64,000 nucleotides of DNA from Shinisaurus crocodilurus (taxonomy: Eukaryota > Chordata > Lepidosauria > Squamata > Shinisauridae), in the NCBI GenBank assembly GCA_021292165.1, contig CM037880.1, forward strand, positions 185,129,970 to 185,193,969, in the 5' to 3' direction. Positions 51,575-63,395 of this stretch are shown here, one piece after another. The translations under genes were made by a program, and so were the position numbers. Positions within the stretch are counted from its first letter, which is position 1. Each line of letters starts with the position of its first letter. A model generated the notes under the pieces. The model did not search any database and had not been told where the DNA came from. It saw only the letters and a list, made by a program, of their open reading frames with translations.

Positions 51575-52526
51575 CAGTATTAGGAAGTCAGTATTAGGAA
51601 GTTTAGGAGGAGGTGCAGAGAAGGAAGGATGTAGGACTATTGGTATTAAAGACCAAACTATTGTATAGTGGGCAGTGGGCACCTATGTCTGTATGTGTGT
51701 GACAGACGGAGTCATGAATGAGGCATGCGAATAGTATGAACAGGTATCATATGTGTATTAGAGGATGGGGATGGGGCACACATATACTGGGGGGGGGAAG
51801 CAAAACAAACCATGCCTATAAACATTTGCGTGTCTCTCCACTTCTGTACTCTGCAGACATAATGGAAGGAGAAAGAACATATGGTATTAATTAATATGAT
51901 TTTTAGTGACAGTGATCACCTTGGGAATGATGAGGGGGAAACTGAAGAAAGACTAGCAGGAGTAATAAAAAGGAGAAAAAGTGAATATTCTTAAGAAATA
52001 AAAGAGAAGGAGAATTAAATGGATACACTTTAATATAAAAAGGAGGGAAAGGGAATTGAAGTTGTTTAAAAAAAAAGATGTAATAGTTAATAAATTAGAA
52101 GATCTGACATGTAGTATTAAAATCACACAGCATTTACGGAGTAGTATATTACTGCATGTATGATACATGATTCAGTGTCATTCTAATAATTTATATTTGA
52201 ATAGGATTTAGATAGATTATCATTCTAACTTTAGTTGGGCTTGAAGTATAACAAAGGTTTCTGCTTCTAGGGTCAAGGTAAAGAACTTTCATAACCTGGA
52301 TGACTTTTCCCAAGGCAAGAAAGAAATGGTTTGAGCCTCTCCACATGAAAGTAAAACAGGATAAAGTGAATTGGTTGGCAGACTTATTTTTGTGCCAGAT
52401 TTCTCAATGAAAAAGGAAGGGGGAAGGATCATAGGGGGAAGGATCATAGGGGTTTGTGGTGTGCTTTAAATTTGTGGGGTGCTTCAAGAGCTACAAAGAC
52501 TACAGGGAGGTTGAAAAAAAGAAAAC
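51575..52526. other. Unclassified non-coding sequence
   Basis: AT-rich, with an 'AAGGATCATAGGGGG' direct duplication at about 52422-52452. No gene or repeat family recognised. Confidence 0.35.
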
Positions 52527-52544
52527 AAAATCTTTCAGAGTAAG

Positions 52545-52960
52545 CGATTTTTATACATGACAACGGCAGCGAGACTACTATATGCACAGAAATGGAAAGG
52601 TCCAGCGGTGCCTATGACAGAAGGATGGTTGGTCAAGATGCTGGAGCTGGCAGAGATGGCCAAACTCACATCATTAATCAGAGAAAGGACAACATCCACG
52701 TTTATTATTGAGTGGGAACCTCTAAATGACTTTTTACAGAGACTGGAAAATAATGATTTGTTTGTTTGTGGATTTATGGAATAATAAGTGAATTTGGGAC
52801 AATGGGAAGAAAAAGATTTCTCATTCTGATTATCGAGTAAGAAAAATTATTGTTACCTATATTTTCTGTAGAAGAAAATCGGAGGTCTATTTTGTTTTGT
52901 TAATTGTTACATTTGATATTATGTGTTTGTTTTATATAGAAATAAACAATTTAAACCGCC
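52545..52960 (+). mobile_element. 5'-truncated L1 with 18-bp target duplication
   Basis: AAAATCTTTCAGAGTAAG flanks both sides exactly (52527-52544 and 52961-52978). The body encodes an L1 ORF2 C-terminal segment: TTAARLLYAQKWKG, TEGWLVKMLELAEMAKLTSL (52557-52700), then a short 3' UTR. The tail has no long poly(A), only the A's shared with the duplication. The exact duplication points to a recent insertion. Confidence 0.93.
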
Positions 52961-52978
52961 AAAATCTTTCAGAGTAAG

Positions 52979-53985
52979 AATTGGCCCATACAAACAAACA
53001 ACGCAAAATAAAAACCAGGACCACTATGCTTTGAGACAAAATGGTGGATTTGCTGTATAGGCTATGTGTGTGTTGAAAGCAATGCATCACAGAGACACTG
53101 TAGGTCCATTGACCTAGCTATGAGGCATTTCTGGTATAACCTTTTGCTACTCTGGGATGAGCCTTGGACTGATTTATTGGTATGAAATATGTTTCTTATA
53201 AATGAGGCATTCACACCCCATCCATATTTGTAGGCTGGATTTGTGGGTAGTTGAGGTTCATAAGATCATCCATGAGAAAGCTAAGAGGCTGGTTCACTGA
53301 AGCATGGAATGTTTGCATGTAAATGCAGCCATGGGAATCACTAAAAGAGGATTCTCCCATGGACTTCAACTCTTACCTCAGAACTGGCCCTAAATCATAA
53401 CAAGTTTCTTCTGCATGTCAAGACTCAAGCTCCTGATGGGTTTTACTTCCCTTTTATGACTACATTTTGAAGTTCAGCCATCTGTTTTCTTTTTCTGGAG
53501 CAGCTTATTGTAATTTAGCTCATTTATCTTTGCTGTAGGGACGAATAATTGACCACTCCTTATCTCCATCCAGTAATTATAGCGAACCTTATTTGGACTA
53601 CATCCCAGGACTGATCAAATCAAAGTGCCATAGAAATATCTGTTCCAGGGTGTTTTCGCAAGCGATTCTCTATTCAGTCTGAAATGTATCACTTGTAAAT
53701 GCCGTTAATGTAAATTAAATGGAAGAGAGCCATTTTAACATGTAATATACATTCTGGCCAATTTAGATTGGAAACTTAAAAAATGATTTAAGCATCATTT
53801 TTGAATATCCCCTAAAGCATGCTCTACAATCCAACCTGCTTACTGATGTGTGGACTCCCATCTGCTTGAATCATGATGGGCCACTAATTACGAACTTTCT
53901 CTATGAATGATTGCAGACAAAACACCCTGCTTTGTTGCAAGTGCTAAATTGGTCGGTAATGTCCAAGTGCCTGCATGTTCTCACA
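52979..53985. other. Low-repeat non-coding stretch
   Basis: No recognised repeats. The part 53450-53830 is complex AT-rich sequence with homeodomain-like TAATTAT and ATTTAGCTC words and no frames; it is a candidate for conserved non-coding DNA. Confidence 0.3.
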
Positions 53986-53989
53986 GTGG

Positions 53990-54420
53990 TGCTTTACCCA
54001 AACAACTGCATGATCTTCCTGTTCATTGTGCATCACAAGTCCCAGCACCCGACTACCTGACTGAATACTTGAACGTGAACATAGAAGAGGGATGGTCATG
54101 AGCAGCTCCAACAGCATTTCCTCTGGCAGAGATCTCACCCACTAAATGGGGGAGTGGCTACCACCCTACAGCACATGCTTGTTTTAGTGGTGCACATCCT
54201 CCACTTCCCAGTCTTCCTCCCATGTATACGGTAAGTGGAGCCTAATTCTAGTAAGTGACAACATGTGGTCCCAGTTGAAACAGGAATCACCAGGGTGGAT
54301 GACAGGACTTGAACTGGGATTCAGAGGCCATCCTTCCAGCTGTCTTCCCCTCTGCATTGCAGAAGCCAATGAAGTGCAAGGACATTGAGACTCATGATGC
54401 ACAATGAGCAGGAGAGTCAC
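53990..54420. mobile_element. Unclassified element with inverted arms
   Basis: 'TTCCTGTTCATTGTGCATCA' (54016) and 'TGATGCACAATGAGCAGGAG' (54394) are inverted copies. The enclosed part 54180-54330, in reverse complement, matches 50225-50350. The outer limits are not resolved. Confidence 0.5.
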
Positions 54421-54429
54421 ACAATCAGA

Positions 54430-56420
54430 ATATAAAATGCAGTTTATCAGCAAGGAAAGGGCCGTATCTCATCAAGACTAAGAGGGGGTTAATGCAATCA
54501 AGTTTTGAGCATGCACCAATATTGGCTTGCCAGCTTGGTGCGATAAATTCCAACCGTGCAAGAACAAATATGAGCCATCAGTTCAAAAATATATTGAAAA
54601 CCGAGTAAGAGTTTCAAGGTCAGGGTAACCAAATTGTAATCAAAGTGAGTATTACAAACAGTGAACATGTGTCTTATGACATCATTTGCGAACATCAGCA
54701 TCCCTACTTTCTAGTGCTCTCTGCTTTTGCTTTCAGCCTTCCAGAGAGTTCCCAAATCCTTCCCCCTAGCATCTGTTAGCTTTTCTCCCTGCCCAACAAG
54801 ATAAGGGACACATTGGCCTTTTTGAAGCTGGAAAGCTCACCTTTATTCCCTCAAAAGCTCACCCTATGCCTACCTTCCAGGTCTCATCTACAGGCTTTGT
54901 CCCCACTAGTCCAAGAATGTAGGAAATGGACCACCTGAGCTGCACCAAATAGGCAGTACTACATGGGTTCAGGGTGGCATGGACAGCATACTTGTCCTTC
55001 TCCATCCTAATTTCAGTATACAGTTGCTTGTCAATAGTGTGGGCTAATGCTAAAGCTCAGGGTTAGGAGCAGGATCTGTGGCATTCCACCATAATGAGCC
55101 TCACTGTCTTGAGCTTAGAAATAGAGGGGTGGAGTTAGAGGCAAAGGTCTATCTTGTCTGCCCACACCACCCAGAAAGGCCTATGTGAGTAAGCAGTGCT
55201 CCCATTTTTAGGAATTTCTGATGATCTGGTTCTGGATATTCCGGATGCCTCCCAGGCTGCTAGGATAAACTATGCACATAACGGGTTAGCTACGCACAAT
55301 GGCATAATCTGAATGGCTCATATTATATGAGGTCAGGAAAGAAAATGCTATTTTTTTCTCTGTTTTAATGTACTTCTCCTTCACTAGCTTTACCAACTAG
55401 CAATTAGTCTCATGTGGAACAGAGGCCAAATGAATCTTCTAAATCACTGCTGTAGCTGGTCAGATACTACACACGCACACCACACGCACACACTCATATG
55501 TACTGATCAAAATTTCCTGGATCTCTCCTACATTGAAAGTACAAAGTAAGCATTAAAAATGTTGCTTTCCTTGTAATTATATTTCCTTTGTGGAAATGTT
55601 AATGCCCATAATCTAAACTATACGTAATTGCCAGTTAGTGCCTTAAGCACATTGGCTTGTGTTTATTATATGGAGACACCAGTCCCTTTATAGTGTGGTT
55701 GCCCTTGGGAGAATCCATAAATACCACATTTAAAAAAAGGGGGGAGGGGGGAGAACACTCTTTCCTGACTAGATGATCCACATACATAAAATGTTAAGTT
55801 TTTGTGGGATTCTGTTTTCCTCCCTCTCTAATTAAATCCAGCACTTATCCACATGATCACTCACATAAGTTAAAATTCTAGGGGTTTTGACCTAGGGTGT
55901 GACAGAAACAAAGGCCGTTATTAAGCCCTGTTACGGGCTTTATATCACTTCCTGGATATCTCCAGGCTAAATGCAGGAAAGCACTGCACTGTGCTCCAAT
56001 GAGGGCTGGATTATCCATTACACTAACTACACTATAAAACAGCACTGCAGCCAAACTGGAAGGTATTCTACAATACAATTACCAGAGCCTATGCTTATTC
56101 CATCTATACACAAGGCTTCACATCATGGTGGCTCTCCGTGTATCAGATGACAAGGGAGCACTGGTCTCAGAAGTAGAGAACCGTAATCTGCTGGCAGTGG
56201 CAGCCTGCCTTCATGATTGCACAGGATGAGTTCAGTGTGGGGAATGGTGCCTGTCTCTAACAAAATGTGTACACAAGATTCAGTTCAGACCCTGGTTTAG
56301 CAATTTGGGATACAGGCTAATTTGACTTGGACTGATTTGGAGGCTGCTAATTTGACTCAGGCTGAATCCTGAGCAAGACTCAGAAATCCAGTTAAAATAC
56401 AATTACAAAAACCCCACACT
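54430..56420. other. Unclassified non-coding sequence
   Basis: About 2 kb with domain-free short frames and a small CA-rich run near 55470-55490. No repeat ends recognised. Confidence 0.35.
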
Positions 56421-56424
56421 TAAA

Positions 56425-56655
56425 ATCACCTTTAAGGGGGCTTTTAAAATGGTATTATTCCAGGTTTTTGTTTATTCAGGGCTTTACTAATCTTCTACTG
56501 CTTCTTCCTTTTTTATTATCTTCATTGTTGTTTTGTTTTGATAGTTTTTGTTATGCCTATTTTTTTGTTTTTAACTTCTTGTAAACCCCCTTAAGCTGGC
56601 ATGTGCCTAGAAAGGTAGAATATACATGTTATTTATACACAAACAAATAAATTCA
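56425..56655 (+). mobile_element. LINE 3'-tail-like fragment
   Basis: 'TTGTAAACCCCCTTAAGCTG' and 'TAGAATATACATGTTATTT' resemble a decayed L2-type 3' end. The neighbouring part (56655-56800) may be a second, opposite fragment. Confidence 0.4.
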
Positions 56656-56799
56656 GCATAAATTCTCCCTTAAAATCACTAGACACAATGCCCTGAAATA
56701 CTACATAAAGGCCAGACAGAACAGATGGGTTTTAACCATTTTGTTAAAATTCAACAAATAAAGAAGAAGGCAGTCATCTCTAGGAAAGGTATACTATTT

Positions 56800-57257
56800 C
56801 AGGCCATGGGTCCTATTGAGTACAGGGGCTAGCCCAGTTGATGGTACAGCTGCACCTGGGTTCTCAGGGATATGAGCAACAAACAAGGGTTCAGGAATAG
56901 CAAGGGTCAAGTTCCAGGATGGTCAGCACAGGGCAGAGTCAAGAAGCAAGGCCAGATGCCAGCTAAAGAAAGCAAGGTGTGAGTAGCACCACAGCGGTCT
57001 CTAAGAAGGCCTGGGTTGGAAGCCAGACAAGCTTGTATGTTGCTCCAACAGCTGGCAGACTCAGACTGAGTCTAAACTAGGACTTGGACTTCCTAGAGTC
57101 TGCTAGCTTCTCCCACACACTGCATGACTCCTTCTCCCTTAAAGGGGCCATATTTCCATTTTTTAAGTCTATGGCTATGATGGGGTGAAGGCAATTGGGA
57201 TGTAGTGGTGGCTTCAGAATTGGAGTCCTCTGAATCTGAAGATGGCAATAAGATCTT

Positions 57258-57258
<1 letters not shown>
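56800..57258. other. Unclassified non-coding sequence
   Basis: No repeats or exon recognised up to the GT tract. Confidence 0.35.

Positions 57259-57292
<34 letters not shown>
57259..57292. repeat. (GT)n microsatellite
   Basis: Seventeen uninterrupted GT units. Confidence 0.97.
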
Positions 57293-57295
<3 letters not shown>

Positions 57296-57524
57296 AGGGG
57301 CTCTTCTGGGGCTGAGACTCTAAGGAGAGATGGATATCAATGGGTACTTTTGAAGCTACATTCTCTTCTGTTCTGAGAGTTTTATATCAGAGGCTTCTAC
57401 ACCTGACAAGGGGGAATCAGAACCCTGGGTCATGGCAAAGGCTTTGTAAAACTACAAGTCATTGCAAGTCATTTGTTAGGCCCATTTTCTTCAATAAGGT
57501 AGTGGTAGAGTGGCTCACAAAACT

Positions 57525-58690
57525 TTTATTTATTTATTTACAAAATGTATAAACAGCTCTGCATCTAAAAAAATATATTTATCAGTGGTGAACAGAGAAA
57601 GGAAAAAATAAAAATAAAAAAAAATACAAATATTTAAAATCAAGTTATATCAATAGAACTGTGGCTGATCATTGAAGAAAAGCTTGTCTAAATAAAAATA
57701 TATTCAGCGGATGCCAAAAACAAGCGATGGTGTGCCTCTGAAATCAACAGGCAAGGAACTCCTCAGAGTGAGAACCAGTACACTAAAAGCTGTACTCCAA
57801 GTGGACTCTAAACGGACCTCAGGTTCATGTGGAAATACCAGGAGCACCTCATCAGATTACCTCAGTGACCAGGCAGGTTGATAGTAGATTGGCGTATACT
57901 CAAATATTCTACTCTCAAATTGTTTAGGGCTGCATACACCCATAACAATATCTTAAACCTGGCCTGGTAGATTCAGAGAACGCTGGTTCTGAAGCCACCA
58001 CCATACTCCAGTTGCCTCCATGTCATTGCAGCCAGTGCAGTTCCCTCAGCAAAGGGGTTACGTGCTGAAAAGGGAGTGCCCCCAACAACAACCTGCCACA
58101 TTCTTCACTAGCTGCAGTTTCCTGACCAACTTTAAGGGCAGCCCCACATAGAGCATGTAACAGCAATACAGTCTTGATGTTACTACTGGCAGCACCACTG
58201 TGGCAAGCTAACCCTGCCCAGGAGAGATCATACCAGTCAAAGCTAATAGAAGGCACTCCAAACTGCCATGCCCACTTGGGCCTCCAGAGACAGAGAGGGA
58301 TGCTGGAGTACCCCCAAACTATGAACCTGATCTTTCAGAGGAAGTGCAACCCCATCCAGGACAGGCAATAAGATTAACTCCGTGTCTTGGGAACCATTCA
58401 CCCAAGAGCCTCCACCTTACCAGGATTCACCCTCAGTTTATTGGCCCTTGTACAGTCCATCAATGAGCCCAAAGACTGATCCAGGACTTGCACAACCTCA
58501 CCTGATTCAGAAGTCACAGGGAGTTAGAGCTGTGTGTCATCAGCATACTGATGGCACTTCGCTCCAATACCTTAATGACTCCTCCCAGCAGTTTCATATA
58601 GATGTTAAACAATATTGGGGAGAAAATGTTACCCTGAGGAACCCCATAGCTGAATTGCCAAGGAATAAGCACCCAGCCTTACTCTCTGAA
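57525..58690 (-). pseudogene. L2-like LINE ORF2 remnant, minus strand
   Basis: Low-coordinate end: a TTTATTTATTTAC tail and 'TATAAACAGCTCTGCATCT' (family B, decayed). Going up, the minus strand encodes HVTPLLRELHWLQ (ending near 58023), a 'DWYDLSWAGLACHSGAASSN' segment (58240-58160), the catalytic box HQYADDTQL (58550-58525, in another frame, followed at once by a stop) and [22 protein letters not shown] (58650-58580). YADD is intact, unlike the 18.5-kb copy, but stops and frameshifts throughout make it a pseudogene. Confidence 0.8.
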
Positions 58691-59467
58691 ACCAACACAG
58701 GTAGACCAAGTGGATGAGTCTCCAGCAAGGCCTCCATCTGCCCAGCCTTGCAGAAGTCTCAGCCTAAAAACCAGATTATGGCCTTTTAACAGTCCAGTTA
58801 GCTCCTCCATGAGGGGTGTGGCTTACCACACTATAGGTTTTGTCAGCTTACACAAGGCTTCAGTTTAGTTTAGTTCCCTGCTGAAGCAGCTTTCTCCTAT
58901 TGTTGTAGTAGGATAGAATTTGATCCAGCAGAACCCACTTTGAGCTTTCCAATGCCCTATTTTTTTCTTGGCATGTTCTGACTGTTGTCAGATGTTACCT
59001 ACTTTCCCTGAGAGCCTCAAGGGACCACAGCATGTGACACAAGCCCAATGATTAATCAGACATGTGATGGGGCCATGAGGCCTTGATGCTGACTGTGCTC
59101 TTCCTAGCATATATTTTGTCTTATCTGCATCCCCGCTACTCACATAGGGAAGTAGAAAAGGGAAGATAAGATATATGCTGGAAGGAACACAGCAGTCAGG
59201 GAAGCCTATAGGTCCAACCAGATAATATGGCACACTGGGTAACATCATTAGTTACACAAAGGGCCCAGAGGCCTTCCTGCACTCTTACATCCTTCCTGCT
59301 GTGGAACAAAAGCTTCTCACTGTCATCCATGATATGAAGTAGATTAATCCGAATGGGCCCAAATTCCACAGATTTTAATGAATCTTCAGTATCAGCCTGT
59401 ATGTCTCTTCCACCATCAAGGATGGTGGAAGAGGGATGAGAAATATATATTGGGAAACAATTTGCAA
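58691..59467. other. Unclassified non-coding sequence
   Basis: No repeat ends or exon recognised. A short inverted pair ('GGAAGATAAGATATATGC' at 59160, 'GCATATATTTTGTCTTATC' at 59106) is the only structure seen. Confidence 0.35.
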
Positions 59468-59475
59468 CAAATTAG

Positions 59476-60269
59476 CAGGGATGGGGACTCGGACTCGAGG
59501 ACTCGACTCGTGAGTCGGACTGAGTCCCCCCTCTGACTCGACTCGGACTCGAGTCCCAATATTTTTAATGGGACTCAAGACTCGACTTGGGACTCGAGAC
59601 CAAGGACTCGTCAACATCCCTGGGCTGTTGACGAGTCTTCTGGCTGTGCCAGAAGGAGCGCGATCACCAGTGAAGAGCGCATGGAAGCGAGGCGCGCCGC
59701 TGCTCAGCCTCTATGGACAGCTACCATGAGCGCAGCCCCAACGATGTGTTGAGATTTATTTTGATTGATGTGTTGTTGTGGGGGGTTTGGGTTAGGGTCA
59801 GACATTTTGGGTTTGGCTGCCTCTGCCTGCCTGTTTGGGGTTCCCAGCCTCCTCTGCCTGCCTGGTCTCTTCTTGACCTGTTCAGCAGTTGAATTGTCCA
59901 AGACAAAGGCCTCTGCCTACCTGCTTTGGGGTTCCCTGCCTCCTCTGCCTGCCTGGTTATTTTGGGTTTGTCTGCCTGGTCTGTTCTTGCCAAAATCAGT
60001 TGCAGAGTTTTGAAATAAAAGGCACACTTGTGCCTAGAATTTATTTACGCCACACATCTGAAGTAGCCTTATTTTGTTGGGGGGAAACCCAATTGATTTT
60101 AATAGGGACTCGTGGAGTCAGTTTTGGGAGTGACTCAGGACTCGTGACTCGTGAGTCACCATTTTGGACCAAGGACTAGGACTCGGACTCGAGACTCGGG
60201 TCCAAAGACTCGTGACTCGACTCGTGACTCGACTCGTGACTCGAGACCAAGGACTCTTCAACATCCCTG
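59476..60269. mobile_element. ACTCG-rich hAT MITE, copy 2, with exact 8-bp target duplication
   Basis: 794 bp flanked by CAAATTAG (59468-59475 and 60270-60277). Nearly identical to 10805-11496 and in the same orientation. It differs mainly by about 100 extra bp near 59865-59965 ('CTCTTCTTGACCTGTTCAGC...'), partly a duplication of the 'CTCTGCCTGCCTGGT' segment, and by one more 'GACTCGACTCGT' unit on the right. No transposase. Confidence 0.96.
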
Positions 60270-60277
60270 CAAATTAG

Positions 60278-60557
60278 GAGAGCTTGTGAGAAAAAAGACT
60301 CACTTTTGGCGACGTGATGTCTTATATCAGTTAATAGCAGCACTATGACAATATGTATTGCAGGAAGCTTGTATATTGAAAGTATTTCTGAGGGTGCAGC
60401 ACATCTCTATGACACCCTGAATACAAGGGCACACTGTGCCTCCTCTTCCACTGCAGAATCCTAGACAATGAGAGCCAATGAAGCTATCAAATGCCTGGGC
60501 TGCAAGACAAGTTTAAGAGACCAGCCCTATAGCTGAGTCATAGAGCACAGGCTATGC
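60278..60557. other. Unclassified non-coding sequence
   Basis: The last part, 'TATAGCTGAGTCATAGAGCA' (60527-60546), resembles the A-box head of a tRNA-derived SINE, but no body follows. Confidence 0.35.
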
Positions 60558-60565
60558 ATGCAAAC

Positions 60566-60752
60566 CAGGGGAGATTGGTGACTCTTGTGTCAGTGGGGCT
60601 CCTTATCTATGGTGCTCCATGGTGGTGAGCCTATTTTAGGGGTGGAGTTCAGCACCACGGATAGCTCCTATAAAGTTCAAACAAAAAGATGCAATCAATG
60701 GATAGCTCCTATAAAGCTCAAATAAAGGGATGCAACCAACCAGCCTCCCCTG
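60566..60752. mobile_element. hAT MITE with exact 8-bp duplication, CAGGGGAGRYTGGTG family
   Basis: 187 bp flanked by ATGCAAAC (60558-60565 and 60753-60760). Left CAGGGGAGATTGGTGACTCT, right inwards CAGGGGAGGCTGGTTGGTTG. 'TGTGTCAGTGGGG' is shared with 51363-51566. Confidence 0.93.
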
Positions 60753-60760
60753 ATGCAAAC

Positions 60761-61470
60761 AGTCCTGATGTCATGCCTCCACTGGATAAATCCTCCTCAG
60801 AGGAAGAGCTAGAGCTCCCAGAAACCAAGAGCACCCCAGTTCAGCCACTGTCACCAGAACAGGAGGAGTCTGGGCCCTCGGGAGAGAAGGCTGCAGGTCC
60901 ATCCCTGTCAGTGGGAGGGGACTCTGCCCCTGAGGCAAAGGCTGAGCACCCCGCTAGCCCCCAGGAATGTTGTCACCTCAAGGAGCAGGCAAGCAGGGCT
61001 CCCATGAGAAGGCATGCTTGCTTGCAAAGAAGGACTCCTCAGGAAAAAGTGACTCCTCATGGCAGGGCTCTGGCCAGAGAGCTCTAATGTACTACAGCTG
61101 AGCCCTGGGTGGAGCTCAGCAAGCTCTGGCAATAAAAGCCTTCAGTGTCTCCCTATCCAGTGCTGGAAACAATGTTCTTTCAGTTCCAGTGTCTTCTACC
61201 TTGTCTCCTGGACCTTGTCCTGTGACTTCTGACGCTTGGACTTCATGCTTGACTCTGAACTGTGCAACATATGTGACTGCTTAACTTTGCTTTGACCTCT
61301 GCCTGCTACCTTGAACACTCCTGCCTTAGCCTACTCCCCACTGGACTGAAACTTTTGCACTTGAACATTTGCCTGTTTTGTTACCTTGCTTTTTGGATAG
61401 CTCCTTCACTCAGAAACTGCTTCAGCCAAAACAGAACACCCAGGTTCAATCCAAACATGCCCAGGTAGGA
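60761..61470 (+). mobile_element. Possible LTR-retrotransposon remnant
   Basis: A plus-strand frame ending at 61087 is acidic and Ser/Pro-rich (KSSSEEELELPETKSTPVQP), like the variable end of some Gypsy polyproteins. It is followed by an LTR-like stretch with AATAAA (61131-61136) and a repetitive CTTGGACTT/CTTGACTCTGAACTG part ending near ...AACAGAACA. No paired LTR, duplication or enzyme domain is present. Confidence 0.3.
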
Positions 61471-61845
61471 ATGGAAAAGTGTCTTGTCTGGATCCCTGGA
61501 GAGCCACTGCCTATCGCTTTACATTGGGGCTGTGGGCACATTTGGCAATTTGAGAAACTGTCCTGGGCACCACCACAAAATGGCTGTCATAGGTGACATG
61601 GCAAAAGTCAAGTAATCTGCCCAAACAACTGAGTACAAGGCAGAGGTGGGGTCTGATTACCAAAACACTATACAACTCCTTGAAACCTATAGTTTTCAGC
61701 ACCAACAGAAACCTATTTCACAGTGATCCCAGCTGCCGGTAAGAAAATGTGTTATTTTTTAAAAAAATGTGGAAGGGTTAAGGCACCTTGGTAGCCACCA
61801 AGAAAGGTGTCCACTTGTGCATTGGTGCTCGAAGGCTGTAACGTC
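61471..61845. other. Unclassified non-coding sequence
   Basis: Nothing recognised. Confidence 0.4.
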
Positions 61846-62762
61846 ATCATCATCATCAGGCGATCACTCGTGACCGAGTAAGATTGTCTTCCAGGATAAA
61901 AATTTACAAAAAGGAGATTTTAAAAGGAGGAAATTCTAAAGAAAATTGTGTAGACTCTAGCGATGGGTCCGTAAGTGACTGTGGAGGCCGATTCTAGATC
62001 CACACAGCTTCCCATAGTGAGGACACAGGTTACCAGATGGAAGATGGTCCTGTAAAGGATTCGTTTGACGTGCTTTTCGCTTAGCACGTTTCTCCCTTTC
62101 ACCTTGCACTCGGGCTTCTTCAAAGTCCATGGAACCTTTGTGAAAGGCCAACCTCCATTTAGATCGTTCATGGGCCAGAGCTTCCCAGTTTTCGATGTTT
62201 ATATTGCATTTTTTTAGATTAGCCTTAAGAACATCTTTAAACCTCTTATATTGACCACCGATATTCCGCTTTCCATCCTTGAGTTGGGAAGTAAAGTAAC
62301 TGCTTTGGGAGACGGCAGTCAGGCATTCGAACAACATGACCGGTCCACTGAAGTTGGCGTTGAAGGATCATTTTTTCAATGCTAGTAGTCTTTGCTTCTT
62401 CCAGTACACTGACATTTGTTCGCCTATCTTCCCAAGTAATTTGCAGGATTTTCCGGAGGCAACGTTGATGAAACCTTTCAAGGAGGTGGAAGTGACGTTT
62501 ATAGATAGTCCATGTTTCGCAGGCATACAATAAAGTTGGTAATACAATGGCTTCATAAACCAGTGTTTTGGTCTTCTTACAAATATCCCGATCCTCGAAC
62601 ACTCTATGTTTCATTTGAGAAAACGCGGCACTTGCGGAGCTCAAACGATGCTGGATTTCACTGTCGATGTTAGCTGTAACAGAAAGATAGCTGCCAAGAT
62701 AGAGAAAACGATCGACATTTTCCAGTATTGTCCCGCCAAGCTGGATAGATGGCATCACCAGA
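61846..62762 (-). pseudogene. LINE ORF2 C-terminal remnant of a non-L2/CR1/L1 clade
   Basis: The minus strand encodes, from 62758 down: VDRFLYLGSYLSVTANIDSE, YEAIVLPTLLYACETW, LERFHQRCLRKILQITWEDR, MILQRQLQWTGHVVRMPDCR, then a frameshift near 62300 and KDGKRNIGGQYKRFKDVLKA, CNINIENWEALAHERSKWR and a C2H2-like finger LCPHYGKLCGSRIGLHSHLR with one Cys replaced by Tyr. This is the thumb/C-terminal part of a LINE common in invertebrates, fishes and squamates; I am not sure of its clade name. The 3' end is a GATGATGATGATGA tail (61846-61860). 5'-truncated and inactive. Confidence 0.85.
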
Positions 62763-62769
62763 TGGCTGT

Positions 62770-63270
62770 AAAGTACCCTGCTGTAAAGTATACTGAGCTT
62801 GATGGACCAATGGTCTGCTTCAATATATTATTGCAAACAATGGGGTTCCCAAGAACAGCACTTTACTTTCATCTATGGGAGAGAATGACAACCATTCACT
62901 TATATGAGAGAAATTAATGGGACACTGATGACCCCATTGATCCTAGCTTGAGAATCAAGTCTGCGCTTTCATCTGCATGGTCCCGTCATGAGTTCTGTTT
63001 CAGTGTCATGCTAGAATACAGTAGAACGTGGGGTTCAAACTTTTAGTTAGCTATTATTCGGGGACTACACACAGCAGAACCCCAGAAATATGAAGTAATG
63101 TATCTATATTGGGAAGAACAGGGATAGAAATCTGCTTCTTAAAGGCATAAGAGCCACATGATGGTAGACAAACCAAGCAAACAAATACGATGGTTGTAGA
63201 CTGTAAAGGAAAGAGTGTGACAGAATGATGGAAAGTGGTCTGCCCATCCATCTGCCTATATATTCAAAGC
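62770..63270. other. Unclassified; one repeat-like scrap
   Basis: 'GAGCTTGATGGACCAATGGTCTG' (20 bases considered, about 62796) resembles the end of the SINE at 47480-47655. The remainder is unrecognised. Confidence 0.35.
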
Positions 63271-63395
63271 AGACTCACTGGGTGGCTCTGGGCATAACAC
63301 ACTCAGTCTCAGTACTCTCTCTGTAAAATGGGAACAGCATTGTTGTAAGGATCAGTGAGAGAGGAATTGCTGAAGCACTTTACATATTAGACACA
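63271..63395 (+). mobile_element. MIR-like ancient SINE remnant
   Basis: 'ACTGGGTGGCTCTGGGCATA', 'CTCAGTCTCAGTACTCTCTC', 'TGTAAAATGGGAACA' and 'TTGTTGTAAGGATCAG', then 'TGAAGCACTTTACATATTAG', follow the order of the MIR core and 3' end. It is diverged and recognised from memory of the family. Confidence 0.6.

Noticed and set aside
60689..61087. 132-codon acidic frame as a host gene
   Set aside because: Its start lies within the hAT insertion 60566-60752; the rest looks like retroelement sequence.
63271..63395. Sixth Sauria-type SINE
   Set aside because: The order 'TGTAAAATGGGAACA' then 'TTGTTGTAAGGATCAG' and the absence of the GCCGCCTTGGG end fit a MIR-like element better.
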